NCBI RefSeq assembly: GCF_023657595.1
Contig: NZ_CP098323.1
Coordinates: 3,620,001 to 3,684,000, forward strand
Direction: 5' to 3'
Source of the DNA: Cytobacillus firmus
Lineage (GTDB): Bacteria > Bacillota > Bacilli > Bacillales > Cytobacillaceae
DNA: 64,000 nt
The translations under genes were made by a program, and so were the position numbers. This document shows, one piece after another, positions 26,100 through 34,450 of the stretch (position 1 is its first letter; every line of letters starts with the position of its first letter). Below the pieces are notes generated by a model. The model did not search any database. It was not told where the DNA came from and was given only the letters and a program-made list of their open reading frames with translations.

Positions 26100-26798
26100 A
26101 TGGAGCAAACATTAAAAATAACAAATGTGTTATCCGATCCAACCCGCTATTATATTTATCAATACATTACTAAACGGCATAAAGATGTTACTGTGCAGGA
26201 GATTGCAGATAATTTCAGCATCCATCCCAATGTTGCAAGGCTGCATTTATCCAAGCTTGAAGATGTAAATATGCTTGTTTCTGAAACAAAAAAAACGGGC
26301 AAAGGCGGAAGGCCCAGCCGGTTATATCGGTTGTCTGATGATGTTGTTCAGCTGCATTTCCCTTACAGGGATTATCAGCTGCTGGCCAAAATAGCCATGG
26401 AAACAATGCTTGACTTAGGTGAAGAAGGACGAAAAGCACTGTATGCAACAGGGAAGAAGTTTGGCAGTGAACTGATCGGGCAAGAGCTTAAACGGTATGG
26501 AAACACAGATCAGCTTACTTTTGAACAGAAATTAAACATCTTAAAGCATGCTGCCGATTTGTCAGGTTTTCACCCTGAATTTGATGCAAATGAGGAAAAG
26601 ACCATCGTCTATTTCCAAATTTATAATTGCCCATTTAAAGAGGTTGCAGCCCGGCATGCTGAACCAGTCTGCAATATGCATTATGAATTTTTAAAGGGGA
26701 TGTTTGAAAGTCTGTTTGATTCCATTCAACTGGTGGAAAAGCAGAATATGCTCACTGGCTGTGATTCGTGCGCATACAAAGCAATTGTTGGAAATTAA
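26100..26798 (+). CDS. ArsR-type winged-helix regulator with C-terminal cysteine cluster (SufR-like)
   Basis: 232 residues. The N-terminal winged helix reads LSDPTRYYIYQYITKRHKDVTVQEIADNFSIHPNVARLHLSKLED, with the wing KKTGKGGRPSRLYRL. The C-terminal part holds four cysteines spaced C-x13-C-x29-C-x2-C (NCPF, PVCNMH, GCDSC). This resembles regulators that sense an iron-sulfur cluster or metal, such as SufR, but the spacing is not identical to any I can confirm. It is expressed alone, upstream of yqgY, after a TGAGGTGA ribosome site. Target genes are unknown. Confidence 0.7.
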   Translation: MEQTLKITNVLSDPTRYYIYQYITKRHKDVTVQEIADNFSIHPNVARLHLSKLEDVNMLVSETKKTGKGGRPSRLYRLSDDVVQLHFPYRDYQLLAKIAMETMLDLGEEGRKALYATGKKFGSELIGQELKRYGNTDQLTFEQKLNILKHAADLSGFHPEFDANEEKTIVYFQIYNCPFKEVAARHAEPVCNMHYEFLKGMFESLFDSIQLVEKQNMLTGCDSCAYKAIVGN

Positions 26799-26819
26799 AG
26801 GCATCCGCAGAAAAATGGC

Positions 26820-26850
26820 GAAAAAAAGACCTTGCTAAGCTTTTTTTCCT
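26820..26850 (+). terminator. Possible terminator behind the ArsR-type regulator
   Basis: GAAAAAAAG pairs with CTTTTTTTC around an 11-base loop. The stem is AT-only apart from its ends, so it may be weak. Confidence 0.4.
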
Positions 26851-26951
26851 GCCCTTTTCTGGACTATTTAGAAACCATTATTTACTTTTAATAAGCATTT
26901 ACTTTATAATATTGTAGTGATGGACTTGTAAGGGTAAAAGGAGGGATACAT

Positions 26952-27197
26952 ATGGATCGTATGTACAGAGTATTAGGATTCTGGACGGGAATTTTCGCTG
27001 TTATGTTCTACCTTGGCGATATGTATACAACGTCCCTTATTTTCTTCGGCCAAACAGGATTTTTCCTGCTTTTAAGCTACTTAAAGCTTTCCGAACGTAT
27101 GTATATTTATGTTTTTGGAGCATACTTAACTGTTTTCTTCGTAGGCTTCACTTACTGGTCAACATTTATGATGACACCTGGTGCCGGCGGCCACTAA
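26952..27197 (+). CDS. yqgY: YqgY, DUF2626 membrane protein
   Basis: 81 residues, almost wholly hydrophobic: three segments start RVLGFWTGIFAVMFYLG, TSLIFFGQTGFFLLLSYL and YIYVFGAYLTVFFVGFTYW. Length, the DMYTTSLIFFGQTGFF motif and the locus match B. subtilis YqgY. A good AAAAGGAGG site precedes the ATG. Function unknown. It converges on the methyltransferase gene with a shared terminator. Confidence 0.9.
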   Translation: MDRMYRVLGFWTGIFAVMFYLGDMYTTSLIFFGQTGFFLLLSYLKLSERMYIYVFGAYLTVFFVGFTYWSTFMMTPGAGGH

Positions 27198-27205
27198 TAG
27201 CCGAT

Positions 27206-27233
27206 AAAAAAGCGATGAAATCATCGCTTTTTT
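27206..27233. terminator. Bidirectional terminator between yqgY and the methyltransferase
   Basis: Thirteen-base stem AAAAAAGCGATGA / TCATCGCTTTTTT with a two-to-four base loop, between convergent genes. Confidence 0.9.
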
Positions 27234-28302
27234 ATTTTCCACCTATTTTTTTCCCCTGCAGGATCAGGTGAAATGCTGCACTCATGCCTGAAGGCGTTAT
27301 CAGACTTCTTATTGCCCTGTTTCTTTTGCTGACAGGAGAAAACGGATTAGGATCATAATGATTTTCAAGCTCCTGTAAAATGCCTGCAGACAGCAGGAAT
27401 TCATCCTGTCTCATCATAAAATGAAAATTCAGCCCTTCTTTCTCTCCCAATCGGATCAGGGAATCAAAATGAATATGGCTGGTTATATCCATCTCGCCAG
27501 GGTGCTCGAGTACATTAGGAATTAAAGAATGCTTGTAATAACCTCTGAGACTTCCATCCCTTCTAATCGGTTCCTGCCATTCCTCATCTGTATAGCCATA
27601 ATCGGCAGTCAGAACAAACCCTTTATTCAGAGCAGCAGAGATACTCTTGATCATCTGCTCCATTTGCAGAGGGATTTCAATTCTTTGGCCTTCACTAAGT
27701 GACAAACCGCTTTCTTCAAGGTATAAGGAAATATCTCTATTTGCTAATGGTACAGCTTGTTCTGCAAGCTTTCCGTCTTTTACGGTTACCATAATTTCAG
27801 TCAATTGATCATTTGTTTTTTCAACCACATGTACAGGCAAGGCATCGAACAGCTCATTTGAAAAAATCAGGCCGCAAAATGGAGAAATCTCGTTCCAGCT
27901 ATCTATTTGTCTGATATGTTCGGAAAATATTATCTGATCCTGCTGCAGCTTCCTGTGATAGGGGCTTGTTTCAAAGATATAATAATGAATCTCTTCATCA
28001 GAATTAAGATTCCACTCATCAAGGAAAGCTTTTGCAAAGCGTCCATTTCCGCCCCCTATTTCACAGACCTGAAAAGGCAGCTTATTTTTCCCTGCCAATT
28101 GATGAAACCATTTTGATATGGTCCTACCATATATATCAGAAACATTGCTGGTTGTAATAAAATCTCCCCCCGGCCCAATTTTTTCATCATCTTTCATATA
28201 GTATCCATATTCGGAATGATAAAGGGCCTGCTGGATATAGTCAGCATAGCTGATCATTTTTTGAGGAGTATTTTCTATATAATTTATTAGTAAATTCAGC
28301 AT
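27232..28302 (-). CDS. MidA/NDUFAF7-family SAM-dependent methyltransferase
   Basis: About 356 residues. It has ISYADYIQQALYHSEYGYYM at the N terminus, GPGGDFITTSNVSDIYG near 45, the SAM site CEIGGGNGRFAKAFLDEW near 75, SNELFDALPVH near 135 and TADYGYTDEEW near 225. All are typical of the DUF185/MidA family. The mitochondrial member methylates an arginine of complex I; the bacterial target is not known. ATG 28302 is set by AAAAGGGAG; the frame reaching 28386 lacks a site. No B. subtilis counterpart is known to me at this locus. Confidence 0.85.
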   Translation of the reverse strand: MLNLLINYIENTPQKMISYADYIQQALYHSEYGYYMKDDEKIGPGGDFITTSNVSDIYGRTISKWFHQLAGKNKLPFQVCEIGGGNGRFAKAFLDEWNLNSDEEIHYYIFETSPYHRKLQQDQIIFSEHIRQIDSWNEISPFCGLIFSNELFDALPVHVVEKTNDQLTEIMVTVKDGKLAEQAVPLANRDISLYLEESGLSLSEGQRIEIPLQMEQMIKSISAALNKGFVLTADYGYTDEEWQEPIRRDGSLRGYYKHSLIPNVLEHPGEMDITSHIHFDSLIRLGEKEGLNFHFMMRQDEFLLSAGILQELENHYDPNPFSPVSKRNRAIRSLITPSGMSAAFHLILQGKKIGGK

Positions 28303-28463
28303 ATAAACTCCCTTTTCGATTGAAAAATCTGGATTTCTGGAAACAGCCATTTTTATTGTTTTGGACACTGTTTTCACTATTGACATAGTGTTTTCCCTGT
28401 TATATTGTTAATGTAGTAGCTTAACTATATCCCCTCCCATTTTATATGAATAAAACATCCCCC

Positions 28464-28497
28464 AGAAAAGCCCTTCTCATTGGAGAAGGGCTTTTCT
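28464..28497. terminator. Hairpin terminator behind yqgX
   Basis: Perfect 15-base stem AGAAAAGCCCTTCTC / GAGAAGGGCTTTTCT with a 4-base loop, directly downstream of yqgX on the minus strand. The T-rich right arm serves both directions. Confidence 0.8.
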
Positions 28498-28506
28498 ATT
28501 TTCCAA

Positions 28507-29142
28507 TCAGAATCCATTCAGAAATGGATTTGAATCCATTTCCCGGCCAATTGTCGTAACCGGTCCGTGTCCAGGAAGCACTTCTGTATCTTCAGGCATT
28601 GACAAAAGCTTATTATGTATACTTTCAAGGAGCTGCTGATGATTGCCGCCCGGCAGATCTGTGCGTCCGATGCTTCCGCTGAACAGCGCGTCACCGGCCA
28701 CCACAAGACCAGCATCTCTAAAATACAGAGAAACACTCCCTGGAGAATGGCCTGGTGTCTCCAGAATGTTAAAGGTAAATTCACCTATGCTCAACTCTTG
28801 TTCAGCTGTTATAATATGGTCGGCAGGCCTTGCTTTTATCAGCTTGCCTATTTTAAATAGGTGAGAACCATTTAAGGCTGGATCCGGAAGCCACGCTGCT
28901 TCTTTTTCATGTATGTATACTGGGATAGAAAATGCATCTCTTATTTCGTCTACAGCGCCAATATGATCAAAATGGGCATGAGTAAGTATGACAGCAAGAG
29001 GTTTCAGTCCTTTTTGTTCGATAATGCCGCTCAGTTTTCCGCTCTCTTCACCCGGATCAAAGATTAAACAATCTTTGTTTTCATTCGAAAGGACATAACA
29101 GTTTGTTTGCAATGGGCCAAGAGGGATCTGATTCCATTCCAT
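28507..29142 (-). CDS. yqgX: Metallo-beta-lactamase-fold hydrolase YqgX
   Basis: 211 residues with the glyoxalase II-like metal motif THAHFDHIG near residue 55, GHSPGSVS near 130, GDALFSGSIGRTDLPGG near 150 and LPGHGP near 190. B. subtilis YqgX (GloC-like) is annotated as a hydroxyacylglutathione or bacillithiol-type hydrolase; with bacillithiol in these organisms an S-lactoyl-bacillithiol substrate is plausible but not shown. GGAGGTG stands about 6 nt before the ATG. Confidence 0.92.
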   Translation of the reverse strand: MEWNQIPLGPLQTNCYVLSNENKDCLIFDPGEESGKLSGIIEQKGLKPLAVILTHAHFDHIGAVDEIRDAFSIPVYIHEKEAAWLPDPALNGSHLFKIGKLIKARPADHIITAEQELSIGEFTFNILETPGHSPGSVSLYFRDAGLVVAGDALFSGSIGRTDLPGGNHQQLLESIHNKLLSMPEDTEVLPGHGPVTTIGREMDSNPFLNGF

Positions 29143-29229
29143 TGCCTACACCTCCATAGTTGATTTATTTGTCTATTATTTTACACTATATCAGAATGGA
29201 ATGCCTTATATCTGCAAAAGGAGTATAAG

Positions 29230-29709
29230 ATGAAAATCCTATATGGCGTTGAAGCCGGCTATATTATTCAAGATGTGCCTGAATTCATGAACTTAATAAA
29301 AAATAATACTGAACTGTTCGATTTTCAGCAGAGCATCTTTCTGTTTGAAGAGAGGACTCATGCGGAATTTACCAAAAGCGTCCTGGTCGATGCCGGACTT
29401 TTTGAAGAATTTTTTAAGCTCTATTACATAAAATCGGGTGTAAAGGGAGAAACTTTTGAAGACTTTGCGATTGAAACAGAAAGCGGAGTTTGCTTGTTCA
29501 CTGAGCTCCTTAGCGCCTTTACTATAACCGGGGGCAATATGGAAGATATCCGGATGGCTGTCTATCAATTTCAGGAGCATCTAGTCTTTACGGCAAAAGA
29601 AGATACAATGCCGGCAGTTTATTTTACAGAATTTCATCTAAAGGATTTAATAATCGGCATTGCTGAAGCATATGACATACAAGTGTCATTTTTAGACCTC
29701 GACAAATAG
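29230..29709 (+). CDS. Uncharacterised 159-residue protein
   Basis: Begins MKILYGVEAGYIIQDVPEFMNLIKNN and contains an acidic centre (GETFEDFAIETESGVCLF) and a C-terminal segment FHLKDLIIGIAEAYDIQVSFLDLDK. AAGGAG lies 7 nt before the ATG, and it runs in the same direction as yqgW 126 nt downstream. No signal peptide or membrane segment. I do not recognise the family; I recall no B. subtilis gene between yqgX and yqgW. Confidence 0.7.
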   Translation: MKILYGVEAGYIIQDVPEFMNLIKNNTELFDFQQSIFLFEERTHAEFTKSVLVDAGLFEEFFKLYYIKSGVKGETFEDFAIETESGVCLFTELLSAFTITGGNMEDIRMAVYQFQEHLVFTAKEDTMPAVYFTEFHLKDLIIGIAEAYDIQVSFLDLDK

Positions 29710-29834
29710 AAGAAAAAAATATAAAATAAAGGACGAATGTATATACTTGGGTTTTACATAATGGGTATATAACCTGAAGAATGATTTTGATATGGCTTTT
29801 GCCTGCTGATCACGAAATAAAGGGGGCTGTTTTA

Positions 29835-30008
29835 ATGGGACTACCAATCATTTTTGCATTAGTCGCAGTTCTTGCAGCATTTGGTGCATTTAGTGCACTG
29901 AAAAACAAGAACTTCCTTGGCTTGGTTTTTGCTGTAGGAACACTTGCCGTTTTCGGATGGTTCTCTGTAATGACCTTAATTAACAGTGGATATCCTGCTG
30001 TTCACTAA
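29835..30008 (+). CDS. yqgW: YqgW, DUF2759 small membrane protein
   Basis: 57 residues with two hydrophobic helices (GLPIIFALVAVLAAFGAFSAL and FLGLVFAVGTLAVFGWFSVM) separated by a KNKNF turn. ATG 29835 follows AGGGGG by 8 nt; the longer frame starting at 29781 has no site. Position and hydrophobic pattern fit B. subtilis YqgW. Function unknown. Confidence 0.85.
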   Translation: MGLPIIFALVAVLAAFGAFSALKNKNFLGLVFAVGTLAVFGWFSVMTLINSGYPAVH

Positions 30009-30036
30009 GAAAAACACATCATGCTTTACCTTAAGA

Positions 30037-30072
30037 AATAAAAGGGCTTCCCTCAGTGGGAGCCCTTTTATT
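30037..30072. terminator. Bidirectional terminator between yqgW and yqgV
   Basis: AATAAAAGGGCT / AGCCCTTTTATT stem extended by CCC/GGG, between convergent genes. Confidence 0.9.
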
Positions 30073-30387
30073 TTAGACATTTAGCCGGCTTTCAACTCTT
30101 TGGACCTTTTCTTCCATTTTCCTCTTAACATCTCTTCTGTCATCAATGCGGATATTTGTCGCCACTCTCATTAAGCCTTTTTCAAAAGGGACTTCATGCA
30201 TTGCCTGAATAACTTCAAACAAATCAGGAAGCTCCCCTTCAATAATGGTACTCATGGGTGTCAGCTGAAATCGGATTGTGCCGCTTTCCTCGTACTTTTG
30301 TAATACACGCTGAATGTCAGCCACATAACTGCTGACACTTGGTGTTTCCGTTCCAATTGGAATGACTGTAACATCTGCAATTGCCAT
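30073..30387 (-). CDS. yqgV: YqgV, MTH1187-type thiamine-binding protein
   Basis: 104 residues of the DUF77 family: MAIADVTVIPIGTETPSVSSYV, then RFQLTPMSTIIEGELPDLFEVIQAMHE, and GLMRVATNIRIDDRRD at the end. Family members form tetramers that bind thiamine or its pyrimidine relative; whether this one does cannot be seen. It follows the yqgU start region on the same strand with a short gap, as in B. subtilis. Confidence 0.9.
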   Translation of the reverse strand: MAIADVTVIPIGTETPSVSSYVADIQRVLQKYEESGTIRFQLTPMSTIIEGELPDLFEVIQAMHEVPFEKGLMRVATNIRIDDRRDVKRKMEEKVQRVESRLNV

Positions 30388-30411
30388 ATCTCTGCTCCTT
30401 TGCCTGTTTGA

Positions 30412-31560
30412 TTACTCGTTTTGTCCAACTAACGGGATGACCTCTTTTCTGTCGGTCATGATCAGTTCCTCAAGATAGAATCCTGTTAAACAGGCTTTCC
30501 CGTTGGGTGAACAGCTAAGCGGCGCGTTTTCCATATCTTCGAAAAGCACTTCCTTATCACCGGTTTCACTTTCAACGGATATAAGCTGAAATCCCCCAGC
30601 ATACATATCACTCTCAGCGCTGTACAATGGCTGAAAAGTAATGATTCCCCGGGGAGTCCAGTCATAGTACGGCACCAGCCAATCTGAAAACCTTGTCAAA
30701 TGGGGTATTGAAAATGAAGCCAGCTCTTTAAAATCATTATCCATAAAAGTATACAGAGCTTGGTCTGATTGATCCGCGGGCACAGTAATGGTCATTAGCC
30801 TGTCCCTGGCAGCATCGAATTGAAAAATGTCTTCCTCAACGAGGATTTCATTATTTCCAGCAATAGATTGCTTAACGAGCGGTGCGAAAAGTGACGGGTT
30901 TTCACTGTCCCAATCAAGGAAAATAAGATGATTTGAATCCCCCCATTTAGCAAAAGGCTCCCTTAAATTTAATTCTGCTAATGTCCCTTTTGCGATATCT
31001 ATATGGTAAGGTGTGAAATCCCAGTCTTCAGTAAATGAAGCAATTAATATAGACTCTTCATGATAAGGGTTCCACTCAACAGCAAAATCAAAGCCAGTAA
31101 CATTTTCCTCCCAGACAACTTTTCCATTTGATTTCATAACCGTTAAGGCTGCTTCATAAGTTCCAGGTGATGATCGAATCAGTATGTATTTGCCGGCTGG
31201 GCTTACCGTTACAGACGCAATCGGGTGTGAACTTTCATAGAGAAGCTCTTGTTCACCTGAAAACAGGCTATAAGCATAAATCCTGGAAGCTGCGCCATCA
31301 TTTACAGTGTAAACAATTTGATCATTGTTGAGCCAGCCATTTGCTCCCTGAAATTCCCCTTCTTTTATCCGAATAGTCTTAATGCTCTTGTTTCCGGCTT
31401 CATCAGGTGGTGCGGAAGGTTCAGAAGCTTCTTTTTCCTGATCCTTATTCTGCTCTATCTCAGTTTTTTCAGGCTGTACGCAGCCGGTTATTAAAAATAA
31501 GGAAACCAGCAGAATAAAAGATAATAAAAGAAACTTCCTTTGATCTGAAATGTTTACCAA
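30412..31560 (-). CDS. yqgU: YqgU-like lipoprotein
   Basis: About 382 residues. The signal sequence FLLLSFILLVSLFLITGC ends in lipobox ITGC, followed by an acidic, E-rich linker. The rest has repeated short blades with WNPYHEES, SPAGKYILIRSS, DWTPRGIITF and SCSPNGKACLTG, suggesting a beta-propeller. I start it at TTG 31560, seven bases after AAGGAGG; the frame to 31605 lacks a site. Expected to sit on the outer face of the membrane. The role is unknown. Confidence 0.85.
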   Translation of the reverse strand: MVNISDQRKFLLLSFILLVSLFLITGCVQPEKTEIEQNKDQEKEASEPSAPPDEAGNKSIKTIRIKEGEFQGANGWLNNDQIVYTVNDGAASRIYAYSLFSGEQELLYESSHPIASVTVSPAGKYILIRSSPGTYEAALTVMKSNGKVVWEENVTGFDFAVEWNPYHEESILIASFTEDWDFTPYHIDIAKGTLAELNLREPFAKWGDSNHLIFLDWDSENPSLFAPLVKQSIAGNNEILVEEDIFQFDAARDRLMTITVPADQSDQALYTFMDNDFKELASFSIPHLTRFSDWLVPYYDWTPRGIITFQPLYSAESDMYAGGFQLISVESETGDKEVLFEDMENAPLSCSPNGKACLTGFYLEELIMTDRKEVIPLVGQNE

Positions 31561-31645
31561 ATCCGCACCTCCTTTTCTCCCTAAATATAAGTACGTAAAT
31601 TGCATGAAAATGTTTCAATAAAAGTAGAATTAATAAGCTTAATAG

Positions 31646-31686
31646 GAAAAAGCCGTTTTTCCGTCTTCATTTTGGAAAAGCGGCTG
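31646..31686 (-). terminator. Terminator of yqgT
   Basis: AGCCGTTTTTCC pairs with GGAAAAGCGGCT with one mismatch; a T run follows on the minus strand. Confidence 0.7.
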
Positions 31687-31786
31687 GTTTCCATAGAACT
31701 ATTGGCATAGTGATGTTAGTATGATAGTAATTTTAATGTCTGCTTGATTAAAATACAATACAGAATCAATTATAAAGATAATTTTT

Positions 31787-32974
31787 TCACATATAAAGCG
31801 ATGCAAGAAAAATGCCGAGCACCTCTTCATAAATATCATCATACTGTGACAGGGGCAGCGGATTAATGCCTCTTCCCAATTCAATTGTGAATCCCGGCAT
31901 CCGGAAATCCTGTATAAACCAATCCTTATAACCGGCAAAGCTATCAATGTACTGGACTGCCCTATATCCGCTGACACGCTCGAACTCTTGCGCGATTACC
32001 TCCGATTCCGGAGGCTCCATTCCCTCAAATCCCCAATAAAACTCTGCACCTTGTGTATGGAAGGCCAGCATCCGATCGAATTGATTATCTCTTGCCAGTT
32101 CCGCCATCGCTATGGCTTCCGGTTCCGTTAACGGGGCTTCGCCAAGATAATCTCTTGGTGCCGGGCTGCTTTGTTCACTTCTCTGTTTCTCAAAGTCCCA
32201 TTTGGCAGGAAACTGATTATTTAAATCAACCCCTCTAATATTAGCCTTCCAGCCTGTGAAATCAGTGCTGCCCCTATTTATTGAAATAACTTCCTCCCTG
32301 ACTTCCGCTGGAGGCCCATTCAAAACCAGGTCAACCCCGTCAGGGTTCACCATTGGCACTACGGAAAGGTCAACCGAATTATACAAAGGCATTGTTGAAA
32401 CTCCTCTTATCGGCCGGACATTTGTAATGGATAAAAGATAAGTGTTCAACAAAGCCATTAATATAGGGGTCGTAATCCATTCATTCGCATGAAAAGAGGC
32501 ATTGATTTGCACTTTCTTATTCCCTTTTCCCAACCGTATTTCCTGAATCGGCTTTCCAAGAACACTCTGGCCAATTGTATTTACTTTTATAAACGGATAA
32601 ATATCTGCCAGCATGGAGATATCAGCTGTTAATGCTTTATAATCATAATTCCTCCTGCCTGATACAATTGGGGAAATGACGCGCCTCGGCAGTTTTATAG
32701 CTGTACCAGGGATCAGGCTGTTCGGATTAAGGGATTGATTGACCAGGAGAAGAGCATCCACAGAGAGGTTGCGTGAAGAACTCAGCTTCCAAAAGGTGTC
32801 ACCTGACTTAACCGTATAATTTAGTAATGTAAAGCCGGGAATGTTAATTTCCTGGCCTATTTTTAGTGATTCAGGATTAATCCCGGGATTAGCATCAGCA
32901 ATGAGATTGACTGGCATCATAAAGAGCTGACTGTAATACCATAAGGAATCTCCTGAGCGGACTTTGACTTTCAT
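31787..32974 (-). CDS. yqgT: LysM-containing M14 peptidase, gamma-D-glutamyl-L-diamino acid endopeptidase-like (YqgT)
   Basis: Two N-terminal LysM repeats (about residues 2-48, KVRSGDSLWYYS, and 51-96, YTVKSGDTFWKLS) are followed by a zinc carboxypeptidase domain. Metal ligands are visible in HANEWITTP near 165 and HTQGAEFYWG near 302, with NPDGVDLV and GFTIELGRG near the C terminus. It resembles endopeptidase I of Lysinibacillus sphaericus, which cuts the peptide stem of spore or cell-wall peptidoglycan. No classical signal peptide is present, as for that enzyme, so a mother-cell or spore role is plausible. 395 residues. Confidence 0.92.
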   Translation of the reverse strand: MKVKVRSGDSLWYYSQLFMMPVNLIADANPGINPESLKIGQEINIPGFTLLNYTVKSGDTFWKLSSSRNLSVDALLLVNQSLNPNSLIPGTAIKLPRRVISPIVSGRRNYDYKALTADISMLADIYPFIKVNTIGQSVLGKPIQEIRLGKGNKKVQINASFHANEWITTPILMALLNTYLLSITNVRPIRGVSTMPLYNSVDLSVVPMVNPDGVDLVLNGPPAEVREEVISINRGSTDFTGWKANIRGVDLNNQFPAKWDFEKQRSEQSSPAPRDYLGEAPLTEPEAIAMAELARDNQFDRMLAFHTQGAEFYWGFEGMEPPESEVIAQEFERVSGYRAVQYIDSFAGYKDWFIQDFRMPGFTIELGRGINPLPLSQYDDIYEEVLGIFLASLYM

Positions 32975-33100
32975 CTTTTCTCCCCCTTTCCATCATTTCA
33001 ATTTTATGAGAAAAAGAAAAAAAAGATGACTGTACAACTTTGTAAAAATGAGCAGCTGGTATGTAACCAGGGATTCTTGTCTAAACTCTCAATTTTGGAG

Positions 33101-33134
33101 AAAAAGAAAAAGCACCTGCACATCAGGTACTTTT
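33101..33134 (-). terminator. Terminator of glcK
   Basis: AAGCACCTG / CAGGTACTT stem (one mismatch) with a CACAT-type loop and a T-rich run on the minus strand. Confidence 0.75.
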
Positions 33135-33142
33135 CTCTCAGT

Positions 33143-34105
33143 TTACTTATTTTTTGCCAGCCAGGCTGCACCAATTACTCCAGCATCATTGCCCAATGTC
33201 GCAATATCAATGACTGTTGACTCCTTCACTCCTGGAAACGCAAATTTAATGAAATTTGCAATAACCGGCTTAAGCAGTATATCTCCTGCTCTGGAAACTC
33301 CACCGCCCAATACTATTTTCTCAGGATTTAACGTATTCGCAATATTTGCCAGTGCCAAGCCAAGGTGCATAGCTGTATTATTGACTGTCAGAAGTGATGT
33401 TTCATCCCCATTCCTTGCAGAATCAAAAACATCTTTTGCGGTAATAAACCCGTTGGCCTTGTACAATTGAGATAGAGCCCCTTCTCCGCCAGATTCCAGG
33501 CTTTCCAGAGCCTGCCGGACAATGCCTGTAGCAGATGCAATTGTTTCAAGGCAGCCAGTTTTGCCGCAATTACACTGTGCCCCGCCAACAGGAATGGACG
33601 TAATATGGCCTATTTCACCTGCAGCTCCGCTGACTCCCTGCACAATATCTCCGTTGGCAATTACGCCTCCGCCGACACCTGTTCCAAGTGTTACACAGAC
33701 CAGATCTTTAGCACCATTTCCGGCACCCTTCCACATTTCCCCAAGGGCAGCACAGTTAGCATCATTATCAATAATGACTGGAAGTGATGTTTCCACTTCA
33801 AGCAGATCCTTCAGCGGGTAATTATCTTTCCAGCCTAAATTAACAGTGTTATATACAACTCCTGTTGCCAGATTTACTGGACCCGGCGCCCCCATGCCAA
33901 TGCCGATAATTTTATCCTTGCTTAAATCCAATTCATCTAACTTATGGTCGATGGCTTTAGCTATATTTATAGTAATATTTTTTCCTTCTTCACTATTATC
34001 CGTGGGAATTTCCCATTTATGAATTATTTCCCCATAGTAGTTAATAAAAGCAAGCTTTGTTGTTGTTCCGCCTAAATCTACCCCTACCAGCCATTTTTCT
34101 GCCAA
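33143..34105 (-). CDS. glcK: Glucokinase, ROK family
   Basis: Phosphorylates glucose with ATP in the cytoplasm. The 320-residue product has the ATP loop [13 protein letters not shown] at the N terminus, [12 protein letters not shown] near 108, [12 protein letters not shown] near 141, and the ROK zinc motif [10 protein letters not shown] near 177. The locus next to yqgQ is as in B. subtilis. The gap to yqgQ is only 19 nt, so the two share a transcript. Confidence 0.97.
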   Translation of the reverse strand: MAEKWLVGVDLGGTTTKLAFINYYGEIIHKWEIPTDNSEEGKNITINIAKAIDHKLDELDLSKDKIIGIGMGAPGPVNLATGVVYNTVNLGWKDNYPLKDLLEVETSLPVIIDNDANCAALGEMWKGAGNGAKDLVCVTLGTGVGGGVIANGDIVQGVSGAAGEIGHITSIPVGGAQCNCGKTGCLETIASATGIVRQALESLESGGEGALSQLYKANGFITAKDVFDSARNGDETSLLTVNNTAMHLGLALANIANTLNPEKIVLGGGVSRAGDILLKPVIANFIKFAFPGVKESTVIDIATLGNDAGVIGAAWLAKNK

Positions 34106-34124
34106 ACTCCATCACCTTTTCTTT

Positions 34125-34325
34125 CTATTTATTCTCTTTAAGATTCTGAATTTCCGTCCGCAGGATCAAGATGCTGCTCTGATAATCTTTTACATCAATA
34201 AGCTGGGAGTCATATAGCTCTGTTAATTCAGCAGCCATAAGCTCCAAATCAGCTTCCCGATCCCCTATGTAGATGATAGTTCCGTATTTCTTTAGAAACT
34301 GCTGTATATCATAAATGGTTTTCAT
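34125..34325 (-). CDS. yqgQ: YqgQ, DUF910 protein
   Basis: 66 residues, MKTIYDIQQFLKKYGTIIYIGDREADLELMAAELTELYDS..., a helical DNA- or RNA-binding-like fold in the family. It lies directly before glcK, as in B. subtilis. Function unknown; co-transcription with glucokinase is the only clue. Confidence 0.92.
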   Translation of the reverse strand: MKTIYDIQQFLKKYGTIIYIGDREADLELMAAELTELYDSQLIDVKDYQSSILILRTEIQNLKENK

Positions 34326-34421
34326 TCTGTACCTCTGCCTTATTGATAAGTTTATACCACATTAAAGTATAATCTAAAATCCCCCCCTTCTCAAGACAGA
34401 GAAGCGCCTAGAATATATAAA

Positions 34422-34447
34422 AAATCCCTTCCAGCAGGAAGGGATTT
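34422..34447 (-). terminator. Terminator of the SpoVAF-like gene
   Basis: Perfect 11-base stem AAATCCCTTCC / GGAAGGGATTT with an AGCA loop and a T run on the minus strand. Confidence 0.92.
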
Positions 34448-34450
34448 AGA

